Below, piece by piece: positions 53,920 through 64,000 of a stretch of 64,000 nt of DNA. The DNA comes from Erinaceus europaeus. Lineage: Eukaryota; Chordata; Mammalia; Eulipotyphla; Erinaceidae. The stretch is from assembly GCF_950295315.1 (NCBI RefSeq), contig NC_080164.1, positions 110,566,447 through 110,630,446 of the forward strand, in the 5' to 3' direction. Below the pieces are notes generated by a model. That model was given only the letters and a program-made list of their open reading frames with translations. It was not told the DNA's origin and searched no databases. The translations under genes and the position numbers were made by a program. How positions within the stretch are numbered: position 1 is the stretch's first letter; every line of letters starts with the position of its first letter.

Positions 53920-54295
53920 TTTGGTCAAGGAAAAGAAGCTTGGTCTCTGTCTTCAACAAATAAGCTCTCTCAAGATTGTCCATGATATCTCACGTCAGAA
54001 TAAAATATAGATTTCTGAGCAAAGGCTTGGGAAAGAGTGGGGTTGAGCAATGGTTTGGCAAAGAGTGGGATTTTCCCTAGTGCTAAGTGCTTCAAAAGTT
54101 TTTCACATTCTTATTTGCACATCCTCATTCTCTGTCTAGAATGATGTAAAGTTTCTGTTCCTTTGATTTTAATTAGTGTCCAGTGATTCCTTCCTCAGGT
54201 AAGCAAATGTTCTGCTCCTATCTCTCCCTAATATTGTCTGTCTTTCTTTGGGATGATTATATTTTTTGTAACACCTATTTGACTTTTTCCTTTTT
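53920..54295. other. Unrecognised sequence
   Basis: Nothing supported over about 375 bp. Confidence 0.45.
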
Positions 54296-54530
54296 TTTTC
54301 TCAAAGTTTTATTTTTAGTTATTTATCATGGGTTAATGGTTAATGGTTTACAGTGAAGTTGTTGTCATCTCACATCCAACTCAGGTTTCTATCCCATCAT
54401 GGTGCACCTTCTGAGCCCTTGAGCCCTCTTCACTTCCATATCCACTTCCCTATTTCCCCAGAATCCTTTGCACCTCCCAATACACCACACCCAGTTCATT
54501 TTTCACTTTATGACTTCCCTTTCTGTCCTT

Positions 54531-54546
54531 CCTGTTCTTGTTTCTT
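54531..54546. repeat. Left target-site duplication (CCTGTTCTTGTTTCTT)
   Basis: Identical to 54983-54998. Confidence 0.9.
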
Positions 54547-54982
54547 TCTTTTCTTTTCTCTTCTCTTCTCTTTTCTTCTCTTCTCTTCTCTTCTCTTCTT
54601 TTCTTTTCTTTGTTTCTTTCTGTGTGTGTGTGTGTGTGTCCAGGGTTATTGCTGGGCCTCAGTGCCTGCGCCACAAATCCACTGCTCCTGGAGACTATTT
54701 TATCCCCTTTTGTTGCTCTTTTTTTTTTTTAATCATTTTTGTATTTATTATTGTTATTGTCACTGATGTTGTTGTTGTTGGATATGGCAGAGAGAAATCA
54801 ATTGAGAGAGGAGGAGGAAGACAGAAAGGAGGAGAGAAGGATAGACACTTGAAGACCTGCTTCACCACTTGTGAAGCAACCCCCCTGCAGGTGGGGAGCC
54901 AGGGGCCCGAAATGGCATCTTTAAGCTGGTTCTTGTGCTTTGCACCATGTGCACTAAACCTGCTGTGCTACCGCCCAACCCC
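54547..54982 (-). mobile_element. Group I SINE, extended form, reverse, with expanded TCTTC tail
   Basis: The A-tail complement has grown into a TTCTC/TTTTC repeat (54547-54618) plus (GT)n (54621-54639). Then the extra module (CAGGGTTATTGCTGGGCCTC, CACAAATCCACTGCTCCTGG), the group I body and head. A perfect 16-bp duplication flanks it. Confidence 0.92.
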
Positions 54983-54998
54983 CCTGTTCTTGTTTCTT
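54983..54998. repeat. Right target-site duplication (CCTGTTCTTGTTTCTT)
   Basis: Identical to 54531-54546. Confidence 0.9.
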
Positions 54999-55079
54999 AA
55001 GTTCCACCTATGAGTGATATCATCTGATATTTGTTCTTCTCTTTTTGGCTTTTCTCACCAAACATAATATTACCTTAGT

Positions 55080-55754
55080 TACTATAACATTTGGGTGATC
55101 TTAATTTCTTGGATTCCTTGTTTTAAATATTTCCCATGTTGCTTAATTTGGGAGCATGCATTTCAGAAACTCTCCATCAGAAATTCTCAAGTAATACTCA
55201 TAACAGAAGGCATTGTCTCTTAGTTTACTTCATGCTGATTGGAACATTAATGTTCCATGAATTTGTCTATATAGTTTATTTGCTTCACTACAAGCCTTGA
55301 ATCTGTCTAAGTTCTGTCTAAGTTCTTCAAGGTTGATTCTAGGGACTTACCTTAAGGAATTGAGATAATTAATCTTTGAAGTAAGTCAAGCTTGGGCACA
55401 CTCAGCTGGGGGGACTAAAACTGGGGCAGGTGTTGAGCAGCTCAGCCAAATGTACAGTTGGTCGGAACACAATGATCATCAGAGTTGACTGTGAGTTAAG
55501 TCCACGTGAGCTGTTAACTTTCCCTGTAGGAGTCCTCCTCCTTTTTTAATTCGTCCTAGAAATTTGACTCTATGAAGCACTGTTATCTTATGGGTAGCAG
55601 TGATGACACACAACAGGAGAGGGTGGCAGTAAGTCAAGCATGAAGCTAGTGGATTTATAAGCTGTGGTGGACTGGTCTTATGCCAAAGCAAATAAATCTT
55701 CATACAGTTAATATTTATTATTTTATAATAGTAAGATAAATCCATAGTAGTGAA
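55080..55754. other. Unrecognised sequence
   Basis: Contains one short local repeat (GTCTAAGTTCT at 55305-55328). No gene or repeat family supported. Confidence 0.45.
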
Positions 55755-58087
55755 GACACTGGAATACTCCCTGCCAGCTTCTATGAAGCCAACATCACCC
55801 TGATACCAAAAGCAGACAAGGACACAACCAAAAAAGAAAACTACAGACCAATATCTCTGATGAACATAGATACAAAATTTTGAACAAAATTCTAGCCAAC
55901 TGGATACAGCAGTATATCAAAAAGATGGTTCATCATGACCAAGTGGGGTTTATCCCAGGCATGCAAGGTTGGTTTAATATACGTAAATCAATCAATGTGA
56001 TCCACCACATCAACAAAAGCAAGACCAAAAACCACATGGTCATATCAATAGATGCAGAGAAAGCCTTTGACAAAATACAACATCCCTTTATGATCAAAAC
56101 ACTACAAAAAATGGGAATAGATGGAAAATTTCTGAAGATAGTGGAGTCTATATACAGCAAACCTACAGCCAGCATCATACTCAATGGTGAAAAGCTGGAA
56201 GCATTTTCACTCAGATCAGGTACTAGACAGGGCTGCCCACTATCACCATTACTATTCAACATAGTGTTGGAAGTTCTTGCCATAGCAATCAGGAAGGAGC
56301 AAGGAATTAAAGGCATACAGATTGGAAGAGAAGAAGTCAAACTCTTCTTATTTGCAGATGACATGATAGTATACATAGAAAAACCTAAAGAATCCAGCAA
56401 GAAGCTTTTGGAAATCATCAGGCAATACAGTAAGGTGTCAGGCTATAAAATTAACATTCAAAAGTCAGTGGCATTCCTCTATGCAAACACTAAGTTAGAA
56501 GAAATTGAAATCCAGAAATCAATTCCTTTTACTATAGCAACAAAAACAATAAAATATCTAGGAGTAAATCTAACCAAGGAAGTGAAAGACTTGTATACTG
56601 AAAATTATGAGTCACTACTCAAAGAAATTGAAAAAGACACAAAGAAGTGGAAAGATATTCCATGTTCATGGGTTGGAAGAATTAACATCATCAAAATGAA
56701 TATATTACCCAGAGCCATCTACAAATTTAATGCTATCCCCATCAAGATCCCAAGCACATTTTTTAGGAGAATAGAACAAATGCTATAAATGTTTATCTGG
56801 AACCAGAAAAGACCTAGAATTGCCAAAACAATCTTGAGATAAAAGAACATAATGGGAGGCATCACACTCCCAGATCTCAAACTATATTATAGGACTGCTG
56901 TCATCAAAACTGCTTGGTACTGGAACATGAATAGACAGACACACTGACCAGTGGAATAGAATTGAGAGCCCAGAAATGAGGCCCCACACCTATGGACGTC
57001 TAATCTTTGACAAAGGGGCCCAGACTATTACATGGGGAAAGCAGAGTCTCTTCAACAAATTTTGTTGGAAAAAAAATGGGTTGAAACATGCAGAAGAATG
57101 AAACTGAATCACTGTATTTCACCAAATACAAAAGTAAATTCCAAGTGGATCAAGGACTTGGATGTTAGACCACAAGTCATCAAATACTTAGAGAAAAATA
57201 TTGGCAGAACTCTTTTCCACATAAATTTTAAATAAATTTTCAATGAAACAAATCCAATTACAAAGAAGAATAAGGCAAGTATAAACCTATGGGACTATAT
57301 CAAATTAAAAAGCTTCTTCACAGCAAAAGAAAACACTACCCAAACCAAGAAACCCCTCACAGAATGGGAGAAGATCTTTACATGCCATATATCAGATAAG
57401 AGTTTAATAACCAACATATATAAAGAGCTTGCCAGACTCAACAACAAGACAACAAATAACCCCATCCAAAAATGGGGGGAGGACTTGGACAGAATATTCA
57501 CCACAGAAGGGATCCAAAAGGCTGAGAAACACATGAAAAAATGCTCCAAATCTCTGATTGTCAGAGAAATGCAAATAAAGACAACAATGAGATATCACTT
57601 CACTCCTGTGAGAATGTCATATATCAGAAAAGGTAACAGCAGCAAATGCTGGAGAGGGTGTGGGGTCAAAGGAACCCTCCTACACTGCTGGTGGGAATGC
57701 AGATTGGTCCAACCTCTGTGGAGAACAGTCTGGAGAACTCTCAGAAGGCTAGAAATGTACCTACCCTATGATCCTGTAATTCCTCTCCTGGGGAAATATC
57801 CTAAGGAACCCAACACATCCATCCAAAAAGATCTGTGTACATAAATGTTTTTGGCAGCACAATTTGTAATAGCCAAAACCTGGAAACAACCCAGGTGTCC
57901 AACAACAGATGAGTGGCTGAGCAAGTTGTGGTATATATACACAGTGGAATACTACTCAGCTGTAAAAAATGGTGACTTAACTGTTTTCAGCCTATCTTGG
58001 ATGGACCTTGAAAAAATCATGTTGAGTGAAATAAGTCAGAAACAGAAGGATGAATATGGGATGATCTCACTCTCAGGTAGAAGTTGA
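55755..58087 (+). pseudogene. L1 ORF2 fragment (RT core and C-terminus), second subfamily
   Basis: Starts at the [20 protein letters not shown] position. A frame loss near 55872 is followed by 302 open codons (55880-56788) with [40 protein letters not shown] and catalytic [10 protein letters not shown] (about 56350-56379). Beyond the stop at 56786-56788 there are shifts near 56838 and 57060. The Cys/His motif [18 protein letters not shown] is at about 57648-57701. A stop near 57842 separates it from the last 80 codons, ending TGA 58085-58087. The endonuclease is absent. Confidence 0.9.
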
Positions 58088-58330
58088 AAAACAAGATCAG
58101 AAAAGAAAACACAAGTAGAACCTGAAATGGAATTGGCATATTGCAACAAAGTAAAAGACTCTGGGGTGGGTGGGGAGAATACAGGTCCATGAAGGATGAT
58201 AAATGACATCGTGGGGGTTGTATTGTTAAATGGGAAACTGGGGAATGTTATGCATGTACAAACTATTGTATTTACTGTTGAATGTAAAACATTAATTCCC
58301 CAATAAAGAAATAAATTAAAAAAAACAAAA
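58088..58330 (+). other. Short-class L1 3'UTR and tail
   Basis: Contains GCATATTGCAACAAAGTAAA, CTGGGGTGGGTGGGGAGAAT and CAATAAAG before the A-rich end. The same class in reverse occurs at 8702, 15905, 35115 and 35540. Confidence 0.82.
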
Positions 58331-58341
58331 ACAATAATAAT

Positions 58342-59170
58342 GGGGTTTCCCGGAAGATGGTGGTCTGAGAAGCTGCTAGCCACTGAGCTCCGAACACATC
58401 CCCTGGAAACAGTAGGATTTTCTGCCTTTAGCAGGCCAGCAAATGAGGGGCCATAGCGGTGACAAGGAGGTGACTATAACTTAATTTGGGTTAAGAATTA
58501 GAGTAGGTGAAAAAAATTCTTTTTCTTCCTTTTAATTTTCAAGCATACCACCTCCCTCCACCACCTGCCATAAGCAGTCCCTGGGGACCAGCTCCTAGTA
58601 GGATACCCCACACCACCAAACAGGGTGCTTTTTTGAATTCACTGATACACATTTGGGAAGTTCCTTGCACTGCTCTTTAATTATAGCTCTTTTTCTTATC
58701 TTCTCCCTTTTCTCTCTCTTGTCTCTCTCTCTCTCTCTTTTTTTTTTATCCTGTCATACACTTCTTCCTTCTTCTTTGCCTTTCTGCATTAGTGAATTAC
58801 TTTGGGGAAAAATTCTGACTCAGAGTGGACTCTCTATGTGTGTATCTCTGTTCTAGTTCCATTTCCCCTCTTGTTACTCCTAGAAAATACGGTGGATAGT
58901 AGATTGGCATAACTGTCTATTCTTGCTATCCTCTCTTTCTTTTCTCTTTCTTCACTGGGATTTGCTTACTATTTTTTCATGGACTGGAGAAATTGTTTGG
59001 CTAATTGGTAAGGATTAAACTACTTCAATACTTACTTCAGTTGCTACTGTAATTCTGGAGGTTGGTGAGTGAAATTGTTATAAAGGTATTTAGTACAGTG
59101 TTACTTGTACTCAAGACACAACAACTGAGGAACAACAGAGCATAAAAAAAAGAAACACATAAATTAAAAA
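58342..59170 (+). promoter_or_regulatory. L1 5'UTR with a single promoter monomer
   Basis: GAAGATGGTGGTCTGAGAAG has GTGG in place of the GCGG of the YY1-type site. The shared blocks GGATTTTCTGCCTTTAGCAG and TTAATTTGGGTTAAGAATTA follow. There is no CpG-rich block. The leader includes a CT-rich stretch at 58690-58748. Confidence 0.8.
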
Positions 59171-60080
59171 ATGGGTAGATCAAAAACAAATAAAACTGTT
59201 ACTCCAATGAATGAAGACAAGAGCCCAGAAGAAACTACAAATCAGCCAGAAGTAACGATAGATAAGAAAACTATGCAAGCAATAATAAGCTTATTAATCA
59301 CAGAAATGAAAACAACATTGGAGGAAAGGAATGGCAGTATTAGGGAAACAACAGTTGAGACCCCCAAGGAAAATACTGATTATCTTGAGGCAATTAGAGA
59401 ACTGAAAGCTGAAATAGCTGTAATGAAGAAAGAAGCTGAGGCAAAAGAAAGCAGACTAACAGAAGCAGAAAACAGAATTATTCAGACAGAGGATGAGTTA
59501 GAGAAAACAAAGAAGTGAAAGAGCTTAAAAAGAGATTGAGAGACACTGAAAACAACAACAGAGACATATGGGATGATCTCAAAAGAAGTAACATTCGTAT
59601 AATTGGCCTGCCAGAGGAAGAAAGAGAGGAAGGGGAAGCAAACATTCTAGAGGAAATAATACAAGAAAACTTCTCAGACCTGAATAACAGAAAGGATATC
59701 AAGGTGCAAGAGGCCCAGAGAGTACCAAACAGAATCAACCCAGACCTGAAGACACCAAGACACATCATAGTCACAATGAGAAGAAGTAAGGATAAAGAAA
59801 GGATCCTAAAGGCTGCAAGAGAGAAACAAAAAGTCACATACAGGGAAAACCCATAAGACTTTCTGCAGATTTCTCAACTCAAACTCTAAAAGCCAGAAGG
59901 GAGTGGCAAGATATCTATCAAGCCCTGAATGAAAAAGGGTTTCAACCAAGGATAATATATCCTGCTAGACTTTCATTCAAGCTAGATGGAGGGATCAAAA
60001 CCTTCTTAGATAAACAACAGTTAAAGGAGGCAACCATCACCAAGCTGGCCCTGAAAGAGGTACTAAAAGACCTCTTATAC
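59171..60080 (+). pseudogene. L1 ORF1, two frameshifts
   Basis: Opens MGRSKTNKTVTPMNEDKSPE (59171) and stays open 115 codons. A 4-bp deletion at about 59510 (AAAGAAGTGAAAG versus AAGAAAGAGGTGAAAG in the reverse copy) shifts the frame. A second frame carries the domain containing IIGLPEEEREEGEANILEEI until a 1-bp deletion in a G-run at about 59841. The ancestral stop TAA has become TAC at 60078-60080. The N-terminal part is coiled-coil-like. Confidence 0.9.
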
Positions 60081-60139
60081 ACAAGAACATCACTACAATA
60101 CTGGCAATATGTCAGAGCAAACAAATTTTTTTTAGAACA

Positions 60140-63100
60140 ATGGCACTACAATACATTAAATCCATAATATCAATAAATGTCAATGGCTTAAACTCACCCA
60201 TCCAAAGGCACAGAATGGGGGGATGGATCAGAAAACATAACGCAACCATATGCTGCTTGCAAGAATCCCACCTGTCACAACAAGATAAACACAGACATAA
60301 AGTGAAAGGATGGAAAACAATCATAAAGGATAACGGACCACAAAAAAGGGCAGGAACAGCTATTCTCATCTCAGACAAGATAGATTCTAAATTACATAAA
60401 GTAATAAAAGATAGGAAAGGACATTACATAATGATTAGAGGATCAATCAGCCAAGAAGACTTAACAATTATTGACATCTATGCACCCAACGAGGAACCAT
60501 CTAAATACATTAAGCATCTACTGAAAGAATTTCAAAAATACATCAATAGTAATACAATAATAGTGGGAGACTTCAATAACCCACTCTCACACTTAGACAG
60601 ATCAACAAAGCAGAGAACCAATAAAGATACAAGAGAATTGAATGAAGAGATTGACAGACTAGACCTCTTGGACATTTTCAGACTCCTCCATCCCCCCAAA
60701 ACTGAATACACCTTCTTTTAAAATCCACATAACACATACTCAAGGATAGATCACATGTTAGGCCACAAAGACAGCATCAATAAATTCAAGAGCATTGAAA
60801 TCATCCCAAGTATCTTCTTAGACCACAGTGGAGTAAAACTAACATTTAACAACAAACAGAAAATTATTAAAAGCCACAGAATTTGGAAACTAAACGACAT
60901 GCTCCTTAAGAACCACTGGGTCAGAGACTCACTCAAACAGGAAATTCAAATGTTCCTGGAAACTAATGAAAATGAAGACACAACCTATCAAAATATTTGG
61001 GACACAGCTAAAGCAGTACTGAGAGGTAAACTTATAGCCATACAATCACATATTAAACACCAAGAAGAAGCTCAAATGAACGACCTTACTGCACACCTCA
61101 AGGACATAGAGGAAGAGGAACAAAGGAACCCTAAAGCAACCAGAAGGACAGAAAACACTAAAGTTAGAGCAGAAATAAACAACATCGAAAATAAAAGAAC
61201 CATACAAAAGATCAATGAAGCCAAATGTTGGCTCTTTGAAAGATTAAACAAAATTGACAAACCCCTAGCCAGACTCACCAAACAAAAAAGAGAGAAGACT
61301 CAAATTAATAGAATTGTAAACGATGGAGGAGATATCACGACTGACACCACAGAAATCCAGAGAATCCTGCGAAACTTCAATAAAGAACTATATGCCACCA
61401 AGCTAGAGAATCTGGAAGAAATGGAACAATTCCTAGAAACCTATGCACTTCCAAAACTGAACCAAGAAGAACTACAAAATCTAAATGCACCAATCACAGA
61501 CAAAGAAATTGAAACCGTTATAAAGAATCTCCCCAACAACAAAAGTCCTGGACCAGATGGCTTCACAAACGAATTCTACAAAACTTTCAGGAAACAGTTA
61601 GTACCCATACTTCTTAAGCTATTCCATAAGATTGAAGAAACAGGAATACTCCCTTCCACCTTTTATGAAGCCAACATCACCCTGATACCTAAAGCTGATA
61701 GGGACAGAACAAAAAAGGAAAACTACAGACCAATATCTCTGATGAACATAGATGCCAAAATATTAAACAAGACCTTGGCCAACCGGATACAGCAACACAT
61801 CAAAAATAGTGTTCATCACGACCAAGTGGGATTCATCCCAGGAATGCAAGGCTGGTTCAACATCCGTAAGTCAATCAATGTCATTCACCACATCAATAAA
61901 AGCAAAGCAGAAAAACCACATGATTTTCTCAATAGATGCAGAGAAAGCCTTTGACAAAATCCAACACCTGTTCATGCTCAAAACTCTACAAAAAATGGGA
62001 ATAGTTGGGAAATTCCTCAAGATAGCAAAACTCTACAAAAAATGGGAATAGTTGGGAAATTCCTCAAGATAGCAAACCTACAGCAAACATCATACTCAAT
62101 GGACAGAAGCATTCCACCTCAGATCGGGGACTAGACAGGGCTGTCCACTGTCACCGTTACTCTTCAACATAGTATTGGAAGTTCTTGCCTTAGCAATCAG
62201 GCAAGAGAAAGAAATCAAAGGAATCCAGATTGGAAGGGAAGAAGTCAAGCTCTCACTATTTGCAGATGATATGACAGTATACATAGAAAGACCTAAAGAA
62301 TGCAGCAGAAAATTACTGGAAGTTATTAGGCAATATAGCAAGGTATGAGGCTACAAAACCAATGTACAAAAATCAGTGGCATTTCTTTATGAAAACACTA
62401 AATCTGAAGAAGAAGACATCCAGAAATCACTCCCATTTACTGTTTCAGCAAAATCAATCAAATACCTAGGAATAAAGTTGACCAAAGAAGTGAAAGACTT
62501 GTATGCTGAAAACTATGAGTCGCTACTCAAGGAGATAGAAACTGATACCAAGAAATCGAAAGATATCCCATGCTCATGGATTGGAAGAATAAATATCATC
62601 AAAATGAATATTCTCCCCAGAGCCATATACAAATTTAATGCAATACCCATCAAAGTTCCACCAAGCTTCTTTAGGAGAATAGAACAAACACTACAATCAT
62701 TTATCTGGAACCTGAAAACACCTATAATTGCCAAAACCATCTTAAGGAAAAGAAACAGAAATGCAGGCATCACACTCCCAGACCTTAAACTATATTATAA
62801 AGCCATCATCATCAAAATAGCATGGTACTGGAACAAAAATAGGCACACAGACCAACGGAACAGAATTAAAAGCCCAGAAGTAAATCCCAACACCTATGGG
62901 CATCTAATCTTTGATAAGGGGGCCCAAAGATTAAATGGGAAAGGAGGCTCTCTTCAATAAATGGTGCTGGGAAAACTGGGTTGAAACATGCAGAAGAATG
63001 AAATTGAACAACTTTATCTCACCAGAAACAAAAAATCAACTCCAAATGGATCAAAGACCTAGATGTCAGACCAGAAACAATCAAATACTTAGAGGAAAAC

Positions 63101-63988
63101 ATTGGTAAAACACTTTCCCACATACACCTCAAGGACATCTTTGATGGATCAAACCCAATTGCAAGGAAGACTAAAGCAGAAACAAACCAATTGGACTACA
63201 TCAAATTAAAAAGCTCCTGCACATCCAAAGAAACTATTAAACAAACAGAGAGACCCCTCACAGAATGGGAGAAGATCTTCACATGCCAGACATCAGACAA
63301 GAAACTCATCACCAAAATATATAAAGAGCTCAGCAAACTTAGCACCAAAAAAGCAAATGACCCCATCCAAAAATGGGCAGAGGATATGAACAAAACATTC
63401 ACCTCCGAGGAGATCCAAAAGGCTAACAAACATATGAAAAAATGCTCTAGGTCACTGATTGTCAGAGAAATGCAAATTAAGACAACACTAAGATACCACC
63501 TCACTCCTGTAAGAATGGCATACATCAAAAAGGACAGCAGCAACAAATGCTGGAGAGGATGTGGGGACAGAGGAACCCTTTTACATTGCTGATGGGAATG
63601 TAAATTGGTACAGCCTCTGTGGAGAGCAGTCTGGACAACTCTCAGAAGGCTAGACATGGACCTTCCATATGACCCAGTAATTCCTCTCCTGGGGTTATAC
63701 CCCAAGGACTCCATAACACCCAACCAAAAAGAGGTGTGTACTCCTATGTTCATAGCAGCACAATTCATAATAGCTAAAACCTGGAAGCAACCCAGGTGCC
63801 CAACACCAGATGAGTGGCTGAGAAAGCTGTGGTATATATACACAATGGAATACTATGAAGCTATCAAGAACAATGAACCCACCTTCTCTGACCCATCTTG
63901 GACAGAGCTAGAAGGAATTATGTTAAGTGAACTAAGTCAGAAAGATAAAGATGAGTATGGGATGATCCCACTCATCAACAGAAGTTGA
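60140..63988 (+). pseudogene. L1 ORF2, multiply broken
   Basis: Starts MALQYIKSIISINVNGLNSP at 60140, with endonuclease marks ICCLQESHLSQQDKHR and [16 protein letters not shown] to A change gives TAA at 60719-60721. The frame then stays the same to about 61905, where an extra base in AAGCAGAAAAACC shifts it. A 47-bp tandem duplication (61981-62074) and a small deletion follow. RT core: [14 protein letters not shown] (about 61551-61592) and catalytic FADD at about 62260-62271 ([10 protein letters not shown]). A TGA lies at 62346-62348. The last 250 codons include [14 protein letters not shown], followed by TGA for TGG at about 63590. The natural stop is at 63986-63988. Confidence 0.92.
61981..62074. 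repeat. 47-bp tandem duplication inside L1 ORF2
   Basis: 61981-62027 and 62028-62074 are identical (starting AAACTCTACAAAAAATGGGA). Other L1 copies have one copy, so the duplication is private to this element. 47 is not a multiple of three, so it breaks the frame. Confidence 0.95.
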
Positions 63989-64000
63989 GTAAGAAGATGT

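Larger units (their letters stand above)
54297..55075 (-). mobile_element. Old L1 3' end, short class, reverse, split by a SINE
   Basis: TTATCATGGGTTAATGGTTA, CCAATACACCACACCCAGTT before the SINE and TTCCACCTATGAGTGATATC, CTCACCAAACATAATATTAC after it are the 3'UTR and last ORF2 codons in order. Confidence 0.65.
55755..58330 (+). mobile_element. L1, 5'-truncated, short 3'UTR class
   Basis: Begins within the RT domain and ends ACATTAATTCCCCAATAAAG followed by an A-rich tail. The 3'UTR after the ORF2 stop is only about 240 bp, against 1.36 kb in the neighbouring L1s. ORF2 differs at many positions from the long-class copies. Confidence 0.92.
58342..64000 (+). mobile_element. Full-length-type L1, forward strand, cut by the window end
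   Basis: The 5' end TTTCCCGGAAGATGGTGG (from about 58346) lies directly after the A-rich tail of the preceding L1. It has one promoter monomer, leader, ORF1, ORF2 and the first bases of a long-class 3'UTR (AGTTGAGTAAGAAGATGT). More decayed than the reverse copy. The 3' target-site duplication cannot be seen. Confidence 0.93.

Overview
This is a stretch of AT-rich mammalian nuclear DNA that consists almost entirely of nested retrotransposons. No bacterial-type gene, no tRNA or rRNA gene and no convincing host protein-coding exon was seen. Three tRNA-headed SINE groups recur. Group I has the head GGGCAGTAGCGCAGCGGGTT and an AACAACAATAATAACTAC-type tail. Group II has the head GCCAGGTGGTGGCGCACCTGG and ends CTCTATCCAATAAATAAA. 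Group III has the head GGGGAGACAGCATAATGGTT. From memory these match hedgehog (Erinaceus, Eulipotyphla) SINEs, so I infer a hedgehog or a close relative. That is recollection, not a database match.

Layout. 1-7465: an old reverse-strand L1 5' half that was split by a rearranged forward L1 (2185-7017). 7.5-21 kb: degraded L1 3' ends, many SINEs, and at 8832-9387 a 556-bp TG...CA element with about 100-bp inverted terminal arms. 21.3-23.2 kb: an element with an ORF1 but no ORF2 (half-L1 type). 23-44 kb: old L1 tails, SINEs, a GC-rich processed-transcript-like tract (24935-25500), LTR-like pieces (33.1-34.0 kb and 35754-36261), large pyrimidine microsatellites (31.7 and 39.2-39.7 kb) and AT-rich sequence with nothing recognisable. 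44487-51955: a full-length reverse-strand L1 with a 15-bp target-site duplication, two 5'UTR promoter monomers, and ORF1 and ORF2 broken by only four small mutations. 52-58.3 kb: a SINE, a patched L1 piece carrying an exact 100-bp copied insert, an MLT1-like LTR, and a 5'-truncated L1 of a different 3'UTR class. 58342-64000: a second full-length-type L1 on the forward strand, more decayed and cut by the window end.

The only coding capacity that can be supported is L1 ORF1 (RNA-binding coiled-coil protein) and ORF2 (endonuclease plus reverse transcriptase), all as pseudogenes. In life these act together as a ribonucleoprotein that nicks DNA and copies RNA into it. The SINEs and the half-L1 are plausible users of that machinery, as their A-rich tails and target-site duplications show. 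The two full-length L1 copies point away from each other and form a large inverted repeat.
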